Source: Bin87 sp964502995
Lineage (GTDB): Bacteria > Chloroflexota > Dehalococcoidia > Lucifugimonadales > UBA3495
Length of the DNA stretch: 64,000 nucleotides
Reading direction: 5' to 3'
Assembly (NCBI GenBank): GCA_964502995.1
Contig: CAZCZB010000003.1
Span: forward strand, 1 to 64,000
Part shown: piece after piece, positions 9,141 to 17,268 of the stretch
Layout: each line of letters starts with the position of its first letter
Position numbering within the stretch: the stretch's first letter is position 1
Position numbers and translations under genes: made by a program
The notes under the pieces: generated by a model
What the model was told of the DNA's origin: nothing
The model's input: the letters and a program-made list of their open reading frames with translations, nothing else
Databases searched by the model: none

Positions 9141-11000
9141 ATGTGCGGAATCGTTGGATACGTCGGCGACCGGGAAGCCTGGCCCATAGTGGTCGAGGGC
9201 CTGCGCCGCCTGGAATATCGGGGCTACGACAGCGCCGGCGTTGCCGTGGTGGAGCCGGAGGGCGGCATTCAACTTCGCAAGACGGTTGGCCGGGTGCTGG
9301 GGCTGGTACACGATTCGTCATGTCCCACGCCGGCGGGTTCGACGGGCCTGGGACACACGCGCTGGGCCACCCATGGGCGTCCCACCGAGGCCAACTCGCA
9401 CCCGCACACTGACTGCACCGGGAGCATTGCGGTTGCCCACAACGGTATCGTGGAGAACTACTTCGCGCTCAAGGCGGAACTGCAAAGTCGCGGACACAAT
9501 TTCACGTCGGAGACGGATACCGAGGTGATTCCGCACCTGATCGAAGAGGGACTGTCCGACGGGCTGAGCCTGCCGATGGCCGTGCTGCGCATGGGTGAGA
9601 TGGTGCAGGGCCCGCAGGCGATTGTGGCGGTGCGCGAGGGGGACGACGACAGCATCTGCGCGCTGAGGCTGGGTCACGCCGGCGGCGTCGCCGTGGCCCA
9701 CCAGGGCGGGCAGGGGATTGTGTCCAGCGACCTGCCGGCGTTGCTGCCGATGCTGGGGGAGAAGGGCCATCTGCCGGTGGGGTTCCTGGAGGACGGCGAA
9801 GCCGCGGTGATCACACGTTCCGGCGTGACGTACCTGGACAGATACGGAAAGACACTGGAGAAGCGGCTGCGGACGGTGTCGATGAACGACGTGCTGGTGG
9901 ATCGGGCCGGCTACCGGCACTTCATGCTCAAAGAGATCATGGAGCAGCCGCAGGCGGTGGTTTCGGCCATGCGCGACCGGGTGGATTTTGCGTCCGGCAG
10001 CGTCACGCTGCCCGAATTGAGCCTGACCGACCGGGAGTTGGCCGAGTTCAACCGGGTGATGTTGATCGGTTGCGGAACAAGTCTGAACGCGGCCCAGGTT
10101 GGACGCCACCTGTTCGAGCGGATGGCGGGCGTGCCGGCGGAGGCGGAATCGGCGTCGGAGTTTCGCTACCGGGAGCCCATTTTGGATCGCAGGACGCTGG
10201 TTATCGCAATCGGGCAGTCGGGCGAAACGGCGGACACCGTGGCGGCGATGGAACTGGTGCGACGCAGCGACGCCCATTTGATCACGATCTGCAACACGCC
10301 CGACAGCCAGGCGGCGCGGCTGGCCGACGACACCCTGCTGATGCGTTCCGGCATTGAGATTGGCGTCGCCAGCAGCAAGACCTTCGTTGCATCGTTGACC
10401 ATCCTGAACATTGTGGCGATGCGGCTGGCGGTGGCGCGGGAGCGGGTATCGCCGACGGAAGTGGGCGCCTGGGCCGAGGAACTGGCGCGCCTGCCGGGTC
10501 AGATCGGCAGGATCCTAGCCGACCCCGGCGGGCTGGAGGAACTGGCGTCCCGATACTATGATCGCCGGAATTTCATCTACCTGGGCCGGGGAATAAACGC
10601 GCCGATTGCGACGGAAGGCGCGCTGAAACTCAAGGAGATCAGCTACATCCACGCCGAAGCGTATCCGGCGGGAGAGATGAAGCACGGGCCGATCGCGCTG
10701 ATCGACAACCGGATGCCGACGATGGCCATTGCAACCAAAGGGTCGCTGTACGACAAGATGGTCAACAACATCCAGGAAGTTCGCGCGCGGGGCGGCGCGG
10801 TTCTGGCCGTGGTGACCGAGGGGGACGAACTGGCCTCGAAGTTTGCCGATGACGTGCTGGTGATTCCGGACGCGCCCGAGCATACCACGCCGGTCCTGGC
10901 GACGGTGCCGCTGCAGCTTTTCGCCTATTTCATCGCCGTGCGGCGCGGATGCGACGTTGACCAGCCGCGCAATCTGGCGAAGTCGGTGACCGTCGAGTAA
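9141..11000 (+). CDS. glmS: Glutamine-fructose-6-phosphate aminotransferase
   Basis: A 619-residue enzyme making glucosamine-6-phosphate, the first step to UDP-GlcNAc. Cys2 (MCGIVGYVGD) is the N-terminal nucleophile of the glutaminase half, with LGHTRWATHG and the FTSETDTEVI segment conserved. Two SIS sugar-isomerase domains follow: GCGTSLNAA near residue 310 with IGQSGETADT, and EGALKLKEISYIHAEAY in the second. The protein ends with the usual QPRNLAKSVTVE. It is slightly longer than the typical 600-610. No glmS ribozyme can precede it because it follows yvcK by six bases, so control probably runs through YvcK or the shared promoter. Confidence 0.98.
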   Translation: MCGIVGYVGDREAWPIVVEGLRRLEYRGYDSAGVAVVEPEGGIQLRKTVGRVLGLVHDSSCPTPAGSTGLGHTRWATHGRPTEANSHPHTDCTGSIAVAHNGIVENYFALKAELQSRGHNFTSETDTEVIPHLIEEGLSDGLSLPMAVLRMGEMVQGPQAIVAVREGDDDSICALRLGHAGGVAVAHQGGQGIVSSDLPALLPMLGEKGHLPVGFLEDGEAAVITRSGVTYLDRYGKTLEKRLRTVSMNDVLVDRAGYRHFMLKEIMEQPQAVVSAMRDRVDFASGSVTLPELSLTDRELAEFNRVMLIGCGTSLNAAQVGRHLFERMAGVPAEAESASEFRYREPILDRRTLVIAIGQSGETADTVAAMELVRRSDAHLITICNTPDSQAARLADDTLLMRSGIEIGVASSKTFVASLTILNIVAMRLAVARERVSPTEVGAWAEELARLPGQIGRILADPGGLEELASRYYDRRNFIYLGRGINAPIATEGALKLKEISYIHAEAYPAGEMKHGPIALIDNRMPTMAIATKGSLYDKMVNNIQEVRARGGAVLAVVTEGDELASKFADDVLVIPDAPEHTTPVLATVPLQLFAYFIAVRRGCDVDQPRNLAKSVTVE

Positions 11001-11030
11001 GCGGTCATTCACACAGGCGGTATTGCGGCG

Positions 11031-11855
11031 GTGTTGATCGCCCTGCTACTGGGGTTGATTCAGGGCTGCACCGAGTTTCTGCCGGTTTCCAGTACGGGGC
11101 ATCTGGCGCTGGCGTCCAGGGCTTTGGGGCAGACCGAGCCGCTGTTCGTCGCGGTGGCGGGACACGCCGGAACTGCGATGGCGGCGCTGTGGGCCTATCG
11201 GAGGGAATACGTCCGGGTCGTGCGGGGACTCGGCCAGGCAGGAACGGAGAGGCGGTTCGCCGTGTCGTTCGTGATCGTGCAGGCGGGAACGGCGGCGGTC
11301 GCCGGGCCGCTGGCGTTGACCCTGGTGGCGTCGGGTTTCACATCCTGGTATTCCTCCCCGTTGATGTTCGGGCCGTTCATGCTGCTCAACGCGGCAGTCC
11401 TGGCGACCGCGCCCCGGGACCGCCCGCCCCATTCCACGGAACAACTGCCGGCGCTGCATTGGCGGGCCGCGTTCGGTATGGGGTTATTGCAGGGATTCGC
11501 CGCGCTGCCGGGTCTGTCTCGGTCAGGAGTCACCATCGCGGCGGGGTTGTGGTTCGGGTTATCGCGGGAGGACGCGGCCCATCTCTCTTATCTGATTGCC
11601 CCGCCGGTGATGGTGGCTTCGCTTGTATTCTGGTTGCCGGCGCTGGCGGGGAACGTCGCCAGTACGTCCGAAGGATTGCAGTTGGTGGGATGGCAGTTGG
11701 TTGGATTGATGCCGCTGATCTCGTGCGTGGTGGGCATCGCGGGTTTCTTTACGCTGCGAGGCGTGGTGGCATGGGTGCGGCGCGGGCGTTTGTGGTGGTT
11801 CAGTCCCTGGAGCGCGGCGGTGGGAGTCGCGGCGCTGTTGTCGGCGGTGTTTTAG
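11031..11855 (+). CDS. uppP: Undecaprenyl-diphosphatase
   Basis: A 274-residue polytopic membrane protein that recycles undecaprenyl pyrophosphate for peptidoglycan synthesis and gives bacitracin tolerance. Both BacA/UppP signatures are visible: IQGCTEFLPVSSTGHLALAS at the N terminus and LLQGFAALPGLSRSGVTIAA near residue 150. Several hydrophobic helices span the rest. The start is GTG at 11031, 30 bases after glmS, with a weak Shine-Dalgarno, so it is probably co-transcribed. The pairing with yvcK and glmS makes a cell-wall precursor unit. Confidence 0.95.
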   Translation: MLIALLLGLIQGCTEFLPVSSTGHLALASRALGQTEPLFVAVAGHAGTAMAALWAYRREYVRVVRGLGQAGTERRFAVSFVIVQAGTAAVAGPLALTLVASGFTSWYSSPLMFGPFMLLNAAVLATAPRDRPPHSTEQLPALHWRAAFGMGLLQGFAALPGLSRSGVTIAAGLWFGLSREDAAHLSYLIAPPVMVASLVFWLPALAGNVASTSEGLQLVGWQLVGLMPLISCVVGIAGFFTLRGVVAWVRRGRLWWFSPWSAAVGVAALLSAVF

Positions 11856-12029
11856 GCGCGTGGTCGGTTGTATTTTGCCGAGGGGACCGTGTGATCCGGT
11901 CGCGGTCGGAACGGATCGAACATGGTGGCTCCCGCTGTATACAGGATGGGCAAATGCCGATACCATATCGTGGGTTTGTTCGGTTTTGGCGCTGGCTTGG
12001 GCCGTCGCAATTGAGGGGGTGTTTGGACG

Positions 12030-13133
12030 ATGCCTCGAACGACAATACTGGTAATGATCGACGGGCTGGACCCGGAGTATCTGGCTGCGTGCCCCGCTCC
12101 CAATCTGCAGCGCTTCGCGCAGGAGGGGTTCAGGGTTGGCGCAACCGGAATGATGCCCAGCGTTACCAACGTGAACAACACCTCAATGGTCACCGGTCAT
12201 TACCCGGCGCAGCACGGAATCGTGTCCAACTACTGGCTGGACCGGCAGGCCGGCATCGAGCAGTACGTGGAATCGGGAGAGTTCATCTGCTCGGATACGG
12301 TGTTTGACCTGTGCAAGCAGAACGGTGGCCGTTCGCTGCTGGCTGCTTCCAAGGACAAGCTGCGCCGGCTGCTGGGCGACAGCGCGGACCTGGCGTTCTC
12401 GTCCGAGCAACCCACGGAGCAGGCGGTGGCGGCTTCCGGCGAACCGCCCCACGTTTACTCTCTGGAGGTGAACGGGTGGACCATTGATTCGGCGCGGGCG
12501 GCGTTGGTGGAGGAGCATTACGACCTGGCATTCATCGCCACCACCGACTATGCCATGCACACCTACGGCCCCAACCATCCGGAATCGTTGCGGCACGTGG
12601 GCATCCTGGACGCCGCGCTGGGCCGCCTGGTTGACGAGGTTCCCGACGTTCAGATACTGATCACCGCCGATCACGGCATGTCGGACAAGCGCCGGATGCT
12701 TCACCTGCCCGCCATCCTGGGCCGTCGGGGCATCAGGGCCCAGGCCGTGCCGGTAATCAAAGACCTGTATGTGGTGCATCATTCCAACCTGGGCGGCTGC
12801 ATCTACGTGCATCTGGAGGGCGCGGCGTCGTTGGCCGACGCGCTGGGCGTGCTGCGTGAGACTGAGGGGGTCGAAGAAGCCCTGCCACGGGAGGAGGCGG
12901 CCCAGAGGTTTGGGCTGATGAGCGAACGGCTCGGCGACATCCTGGTGACGGGCGCGCCGGATGTTGTGTTTGGCGACCCGAGGGAAGTGACACTGCCCGC
13001 CGGTTTGCGTTCGCACGGCTCGATGCACGAATCCAGCGTGCCGATCATCGGGTATGGCGGCGATTTTGGCGGGTTTGAGTTTCGTGAAAACTGCGACCTG
13101 GGCCGGTACGTCAGCCAACGGGTGCTGGTGTAA
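12030..13133 (+). CDS. phnA: Phosphonoacetate hydrolase-like phosphatase
   Basis: A 367-residue alkaline-phosphatase-superfamily hydrolase. Beyond the metal motifs it matches PhnA of Pseudomonas fluorescens region by region as I recall that sequence. Asp11 and nucleophile Thr46 (PSVTNVNN) align to Asp25 and Thr64. SKDKLRRLLG (108-117) matches the carboxylate-binding lysines. TTDYAMH (171-177), ITADHGM (211-217) and LRSHG (326-330) supply the remaining zinc ligands, and DLYVVHHSNLGG is conserved. It should split the C-P bond of phosphonoacetate to acetate and phosphate. A general nucleotide pyrophosphatase is the alternative. The start has GAGGGGG eight bases upstream. No phosphonate transporter is adjacent; thrB follows after 27 bases. 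Confidence 0.8.
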   Translation: MPRTTILVMIDGLDPEYLAACPAPNLQRFAQEGFRVGATGMMPSVTNVNNTSMVTGHYPAQHGIVSNYWLDRQAGIEQYVESGEFICSDTVFDLCKQNGGRSLLAASKDKLRRLLGDSADLAFSSEQPTEQAVAASGEPPHVYSLEVNGWTIDSARAALVEEHYDLAFIATTDYAMHTYGPNHPESLRHVGILDAALGRLVDEVPDVQILITADHGMSDKRRMLHLPAILGRRGIRAQAVPVIKDLYVVHHSNLGGCIYVHLEGAASLADALGVLRETEGVEEALPREEAAQRFGLMSERLGDILVTGAPDVVFGDPREVTLPAGLRSHGSMHESSVPIIGYGGDFGGFEFRENCDLGRYVSQRVLV

Positions 13134-13160
13134 CCGGGAAGACCCCGACCGGAGATTGAT

Positions 13161-14084
13161 GTGACGACACTGGAAGTTCGAGCGCCGGCAACGACCGCCA
13201 ACATGGGCCCGGGGTACGACTGCCTGGGCATGGCGCTGGATGTGTGGAACCGCATGACGGTGGCGACTGGGCCGGCAGGATCGCAGACGACGGTGCAGGT
13301 GTTTGGCGAGGGCGAGGGGGAGTTGGCAACGGACCAGGCGAACCTGACCCACCAGGCCATCGAGTTCCTTTACGGCGAGGCGGACGAAAAGGTGCCGCCG
13401 TTGGCGATTGAATGTCACAACGCCATTCCGTTGAGCCGGGGCCTGGGCAGCAGCGCGGCCGCGATATCCGGCGGACTGGTGGCGGCGAACGCGCTGCTGG
13501 ACAATCCGTTTTCGACCAATGATCTGCTGGAAATGGCGGCCACCATCGAGGGGCACCCCGACAACGTGGCGGCGGCGGTTCACGGTGGGTTGAGGCTGGT
13601 GATCACGGATGACGACCAGTTGTACACGGCGGCCATTGACGTGCCCGATGACCTGCAGGCGGTGCTGTTCATACCCGACCGCAGGATCGCGACGGTTGAT
13701 GCCCGACGGGTGCTGCCGGCGGAAGTGTCCGTGGCGGACGCGGTGTACAATATGAGCAGGGCAGCTCTGCTGGTGGCCGGCATGCAGTCAAACCACCCGG
13801 AATACCTGACCATCGCCACGCAGGACAGGCTGCACCAACCCTACCGTCAAACGATTTTTCCACCGATGAAGGTCATATTTGAAGCTGCCCGCAATGCCGG
13901 CGCGTTTGGGGTGTTCCTTTCCGGGAGCGGCAGTACCATCCTGGCTTTTGCCAGGGACCGGGCCATGACCGTGGCGTACGAAATGTTCGACGCGGCGCGC
14001 CTGGCCGGCGTGGAGGGCCGCGTCGAGATCACCCAACCAACCGGACAGGGCGCGCACGTGGCCCAGGTTGACCGAACCGAATAA
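13161..14084 (+). CDS. thrB: Homoserine kinase
   Basis: A 307-residue GHMP kinase that phosphorylates homoserine in threonine synthesis. The N terminus VRAPATTANMGPGYDCLGMA is the family start, the ATP loop is PLSRGLGSSAAAISGG near residue 93, and the C-terminal GVFLSGSGSTILAF is the third GHMP motif. The GTG start is preceded by GGAG six bases away. The stop overlaps the lysC start by one base (TAATG), so translation of the two is likely coupled. The pair gives two steps of the aspartate family pathway. Confidence 0.95.
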   Translation: MTTLEVRAPATTANMGPGYDCLGMALDVWNRMTVATGPAGSQTTVQVFGEGEGELATDQANLTHQAIEFLYGEADEKVPPLAIECHNAIPLSRGLGSSAAAISGGLVAANALLDNPFSTNDLLEMAATIEGHPDNVAAAVHGGLRLVITDDDQLYTAAIDVPDDLQAVLFIPDRRIATVDARRVLPAEVSVADAVYNMSRAALLVAGMQSNHPEYLTIATQDRLHQPYRQTIFPPMKVIFEAARNAGAFGVFLSGSGSTILAFARDRAMTVAYEMFDAARLAGVEGRVEITQPTGQGAHVAQVDRTE

Positions 14085-15310
14085 TGGCCCTGTACGTCCA
14101 CAAATACGGCGGCAGCTCGGTTGCCGACGCGGAAAAGATCGTCAACGTGGCACGCCGGATTGCCGGCGTGTATGACGCGGGACACCAGGTGGTGACCGTG
14201 GTGTCGGCGATGGGCGATACCACCGACGAACTGATCGACCTGGCGCACACCGTTTCGGCCGAACCCGACGCCAGGGAAATGGACCTGCTGCTGTCCACCG
14301 GCGAGTTGGTGTCGATCACGCTGCTGTCGATGGCGCTCCGCAACCTGGGGTATGACGCGATCAGCTTGAGCGGGCCGCAAGCCGGAATCCGCACGGACAG
14401 CGCTTACGGCAGGGCGCGAATCAGCGAGGTGGATCCCCAAAGACTGCAGCAGGAACTGGCCAGGGGACGGCTGGTAATCGTCGCCGGATTCCAGGGCATC
14501 ACCCCGGACGAGGACGTGACCACGCTGGGTCGGGGCGGTTCGGACACCACGGCGGTGGCGCTGGCGGCCGCGTTGGGCGCTGACCGGTGCGACATCTACA
14601 CGGACGTGGAGGGGATATACACCGCCGACCCCCGGATTGCGACCAGGGCGACCAGGCTGGCCGAGGTGGGGTACGAGGAGATGCTGGAACTCGCGGCGGC
14701 CGGGGCCAAGATGCACCCGCGATCCATCGAACTGGGCGCCGTGTACAACGTGCCGATCTACGTGGCATCCAGTTTCACGGACGCGCCCGGAACCCTGATT
14801 CACAACACAACGGACGGCTCAAGCATGGAAGATCGCATCAAAGTGACGGGCATTGCCTACCAGACCAACGTGGCCAAGGTGACGGTGTGCGGCGTTGAGG
14901 ACAAGCCGGGCGTCGCCGCCGCGTTGTTTGAGCCGCTGGCCGACGCCGGGGTCAGCGTGGATACGATCGTCCAAAACACCAGCGCGGACCGCAAGACCAC
15001 GGACATCAGCTTCACCGTCACAACGGCAGACCTGCCGCAGGCGCTGCGCCAGATGTCGGAACTGGAGGAATCGCTGGGAGCGACGCAGGTGGTCAGCGAC
15101 AGCACGCTGGCATCGGTGAGCGTGGTGGGGTCCGGGATGCAGAACACGCCCGGGTACGCGTCCCGGATGTTCCGGATATTGGCGGACGGCGGCATCAATA
15201 TCGACATGATCACCACGTCGGAGATCCGCATTTCCTGCATCATCGGGCGCGATCAGGCCCAGGAAGCGGTGAAGCTGCTGCACCGCGGCTTCGAACTGGA
15301 CGACGGTTAA
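14084..15310 (+). CDS. lysC: Aspartate kinase
   Basis: A 408-residue monofunctional aspartokinase, the entry to lysine, threonine and methionine synthesis. It opens with the family motif as VHKYGGSSVADA, has the catalytic-domain segment TTLGRGGSDTTAVALAAALG near residue 145 and the DVEGIYTADPRI stretch. Two C-terminal ACT domains follow from about residue 265 (VTVCGVEDKPGVAA and VSVVGSGMQNTPGYA), so feedback inhibition by lysine or threonine is expected. The length is normal. It overlaps thrB by one base. Confidence 0.96.
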   Translation: MALYVHKYGGSSVADAEKIVNVARRIAGVYDAGHQVVTVVSAMGDTTDELIDLAHTVSAEPDAREMDLLLSTGELVSITLLSMALRNLGYDAISLSGPQAGIRTDSAYGRARISEVDPQRLQQELARGRLVIVAGFQGITPDEDVTTLGRGGSDTTAVALAAALGADRCDIYTDVEGIYTADPRIATRATRLAEVGYEEMLELAAAGAKMHPRSIELGAVYNVPIYVASSFTDAPGTLIHNTTDGSSMEDRIKVTGIAYQTNVAKVTVCGVEDKPGVAAALFEPLADAGVSVDTIVQNTSADRKTTDISFTVTTADLPQALRQMSELEESLGATQVVSDSTLASVSVVGSGMQNTPGYASRMFRILADGGINIDMITTSEIRISCIIGRDQAQEAVKLLHRGFELDDG

Positions 15311-15329
15311 ACGTCCGACTTGTCCGGCG

Positions 15330-16052
15330 ATGTCAGGCTGCCACCTATCCGTCGTCATTCCGGCATACAACGAAGAGGGCCGTTTGCCGGAAACGCTGGC
15401 GGCGATCGTCGGGTTTCTCGCCAAAAAACCCTATGAGTGGGAAGTCATCGTGGCCGACGACGGCAGCGAGGATGGTACCGGCGCTGTCGTCCGCGGTTTC
15501 CACGATGCCAACCCCACCGTAAGGCTGTTGAGCCTGCCGCACCGGGGCAAGGGCGGAGCGGTCAAGCAGGGGATGCTGGAGGCGCGGGGCGAATACCGTT
15601 TCCTTTGCGATGCCGACCTTTCCATGCCGATTGAACTGTTGGACAGGCTGCTGCCTCCGGACGCATCGCCGGTTGAAATAGTCATCGGTTCGCGGGAAGC
15701 GGCCGGAGCCCGGCGCATCGGCGAACCCCGCCGCCGCTGGTTGATGGGCCGGGTGTTCAACGCGATGACGCGGATCATGGCGACTCCGGGCATCGCCGAC
15801 ACCCAATGCGGGTTCAAGGTATTCAGCGCAGGCGCCGCACAGGATTTGTTCCCACTGCAAACGCTGGACGGGTTCGCTTTCGACGCGGAAATCCTGTTCC
15901 TGGCCCGGAGACGGGGGTATGCCGTGTCCGAGGTTGGAATCGACTGGCATTACATGGCGGAGAGCAAGGTGAGACCGTTCCGGGACGGGTGGCGCACGCT
16001 GCGAGACCTGCTGATCATCCGGTGGCGATGGGCCACCGGACGGTACGGTTGA
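15330..16052 (+). CDS. GT2 glycosyltransferase, dolichyl-phosphate glucosyltransferase-like
   Basis: A 240-residue GT-A fold transferase. LSVVIPAYNEEGRLPETL at the N terminus, VADDGSEDGT near 45-55 and the metal motif LCDADLSMP near 90 are those of family 2. The later segment DTQCGFKVFS with the following EILFLARRRGY resembles polyprenyl-phosphate glucosyltransferases of the ALG5 type. It probably charges a lipid carrier with a sugar for envelope glycan or protein glycosylation. There are no clear membrane helices. It lies 19 bases after lysC, with only a weak ribosome site. Confidence 0.88.
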   Translation: MSGCHLSVVIPAYNEEGRLPETLAAIVGFLAKKPYEWEVIVADDGSEDGTGAVVRGFHDANPTVRLLSLPHRGKGGAVKQGMLEARGEYRFLCDADLSMPIELLDRLLPPDASPVEIVIGSREAAGARRIGEPRRRWLMGRVFNAMTRIMATPGIADTQCGFKVFSAGAAQDLFPLQTLDGFAFDAEILFLARRRGYAVSEVGIDWHYMAESKVRPFRDGWRTLRDLLIIRWRWATGRYG

Positions 16053-16216
16053 TCCGTTTAATTCCCCGGGTTTCGACAATAACTGTAAAGTTATCGATAA
16101 TTTGAAAAACCTGCCAATGGTTGCGGTATCAGGCGCGATGTTCGGTGTGCAATCCTTGTACCAAATACAAAAGTTGGACAGTCTCGGTGATTCACCATCC
16201 AAGGAGGAGACAAACG

Positions 16217-17176
16217 ATGGTGGTGCAACAAATTCGCCGGAACCATCCGGACCGCACGGCAATAATGATGATAAAGCACAAATCCCTGGCCAACCTGGGG
16301 AAAGACGCCATAAAACTCGCTCTCAAAGGCGAGTGGCTGGTGGCCGCAGAAATAAACCGGGTGATATTGGAACTGGAACCGCAGGACGTGGAGGCGGCCA
16401 ACCGCCTCGCCAAAGCGCTGATGGAAACGGGCGAATACCCCGCCGCCCGCAGCGTGCTTGCCGAACTGCTGGAACGCCAGCCCAACAACGGCATCGCCGG
16501 CAAGAACCTGGCGCGTTTGGACAAGCTTGAATCGGCAGGAGGCGCGTCGAACTCGGGTTCCGGGGTGCGCGCCGGTTTGTCTCCGCTGTTCATTGAGGAT
16601 GGAGGCAAATCCTGTACCACGACGCTACGCATCGCAGCGGCGGCGTCTCCGGCAGATCCCAGCGCCGGGGATGAGGTGGTTCTGGCGATCTGCGGGGAGG
16701 GTGTGGCCGCCGAGTCCACGGAGGGTCGGCGCCTGGGCACGGTGGAGCCCCGGATATCGCGGAGGCTTCGCAAATTGATGGAGGGCGGCAACCGTTACTC
16801 TGCGGCGGTGGTCGGCATCCACGGGGAACAGTTGTCAATAATCATTCGTGAAATTGAAAAGCATCCATCGCTTCGCAACGTGGTGTCATTCCCGCCCATC
16901 GGGAAGAGCGCACCGGTATCAGATGATAAAGAGATCAGTCCCATCGTTTACGAAGAAATCGATAGCGGCGAAAGCACAAGTGCGGAATCGGACCTGAACG
17001 GCGACATTGAAAACGAGGACACCCTAACGGCGCTGGTTTCCGACAGCATCGGGGTGGACGAGCCTGAAGATGATGACGGCGACGACACCGTCCCGATGCT
17101 GGAAACCGACGAGTCGGAGGACGACCCCACCCTGGGCATCTTCAACCCGGACCCGGACGAAGAGGAGTGGGAATAG
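16217..17176 (+). CDS. TPR-repeat protein of unknown function
   Basis: A 319-residue soluble protein. The start at 16217 is preferred because AAGGAGGAG lies seven bases upstream; longer readings in the same frame lack a ribosome site and have a non-coding look. Residues about 25-95 form two to three tetratricopeptide-like helical hairpins (LKGEWLVAAEINRVILELEP, then ALMETGEYPAARSVLAELLE). The middle part (about 110-235) is a possible small globular domain, and the C terminus is strongly acidic (EDDDGDDTVP and onward). No catalytic motif is seen. It may be a scaffold or regulatory protein. The upstream region has a dyad ATAACT-gtaa-AGTTAT at 16079-16094. Confidence 0.75.
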   Translation: MVVQQIRRNHPDRTAIMMIKHKSLANLGKDAIKLALKGEWLVAAEINRVILELEPQDVEAANRLAKALMETGEYPAARSVLAELLERQPNNGIAGKNLARLDKLESAGGASNSGSGVRAGLSPLFIEDGGKSCTTTLRIAAAASPADPSAGDEVVLAICGEGVAAESTEGRRLGTVEPRISRRLRKLMEGGNRYSAAVVGIHGEQLSIIIREIEKHPSLRNVVSFPPIGKSAPVSDDKEISPIVYEEIDSGESTSAESDLNGDIENEDTLTALVSDSIGVDEPEDDDGDDTVPMLETDESEDDPTLGIFNPDPDEEEWE

Positions 17177-17179
17177 AAT

Positions 17180-17238
17180 CAGACGCGCCGGGATCGGCGG
17201 GACTTTGTGCGTCCAACGAACCGATCCCGGCGCGTCTG
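17180..17238. terminator. Long hairpin between convergent genes
   Basis: A perfect 18-bp inverted repeat: CAGACGCGCCGGGATCGG at 17180-17197 and its complement at 17221-17238, with a 23-base loop. It lies between two convergent genes. A T-run is missing, so it may act as an mRNA 3' end stabiliser or a Rho-assisted terminator. Confidence 0.75.
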
Positions 17239-17268
17239 CCAACTCCTGGCAGCAGGGTTTCAGGCCTC

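Noticed and set aside
12183..13583. 466-residue minus-strand frame over phnA and thrB
   Set aside because: Antisense to well supported genes, with no recognisable domain.
16121..16216. N-terminal extension of the TPR gene
   Set aside because: No ribosome site is present, and AAGGAGGAG lies just before the ATG at 16217.
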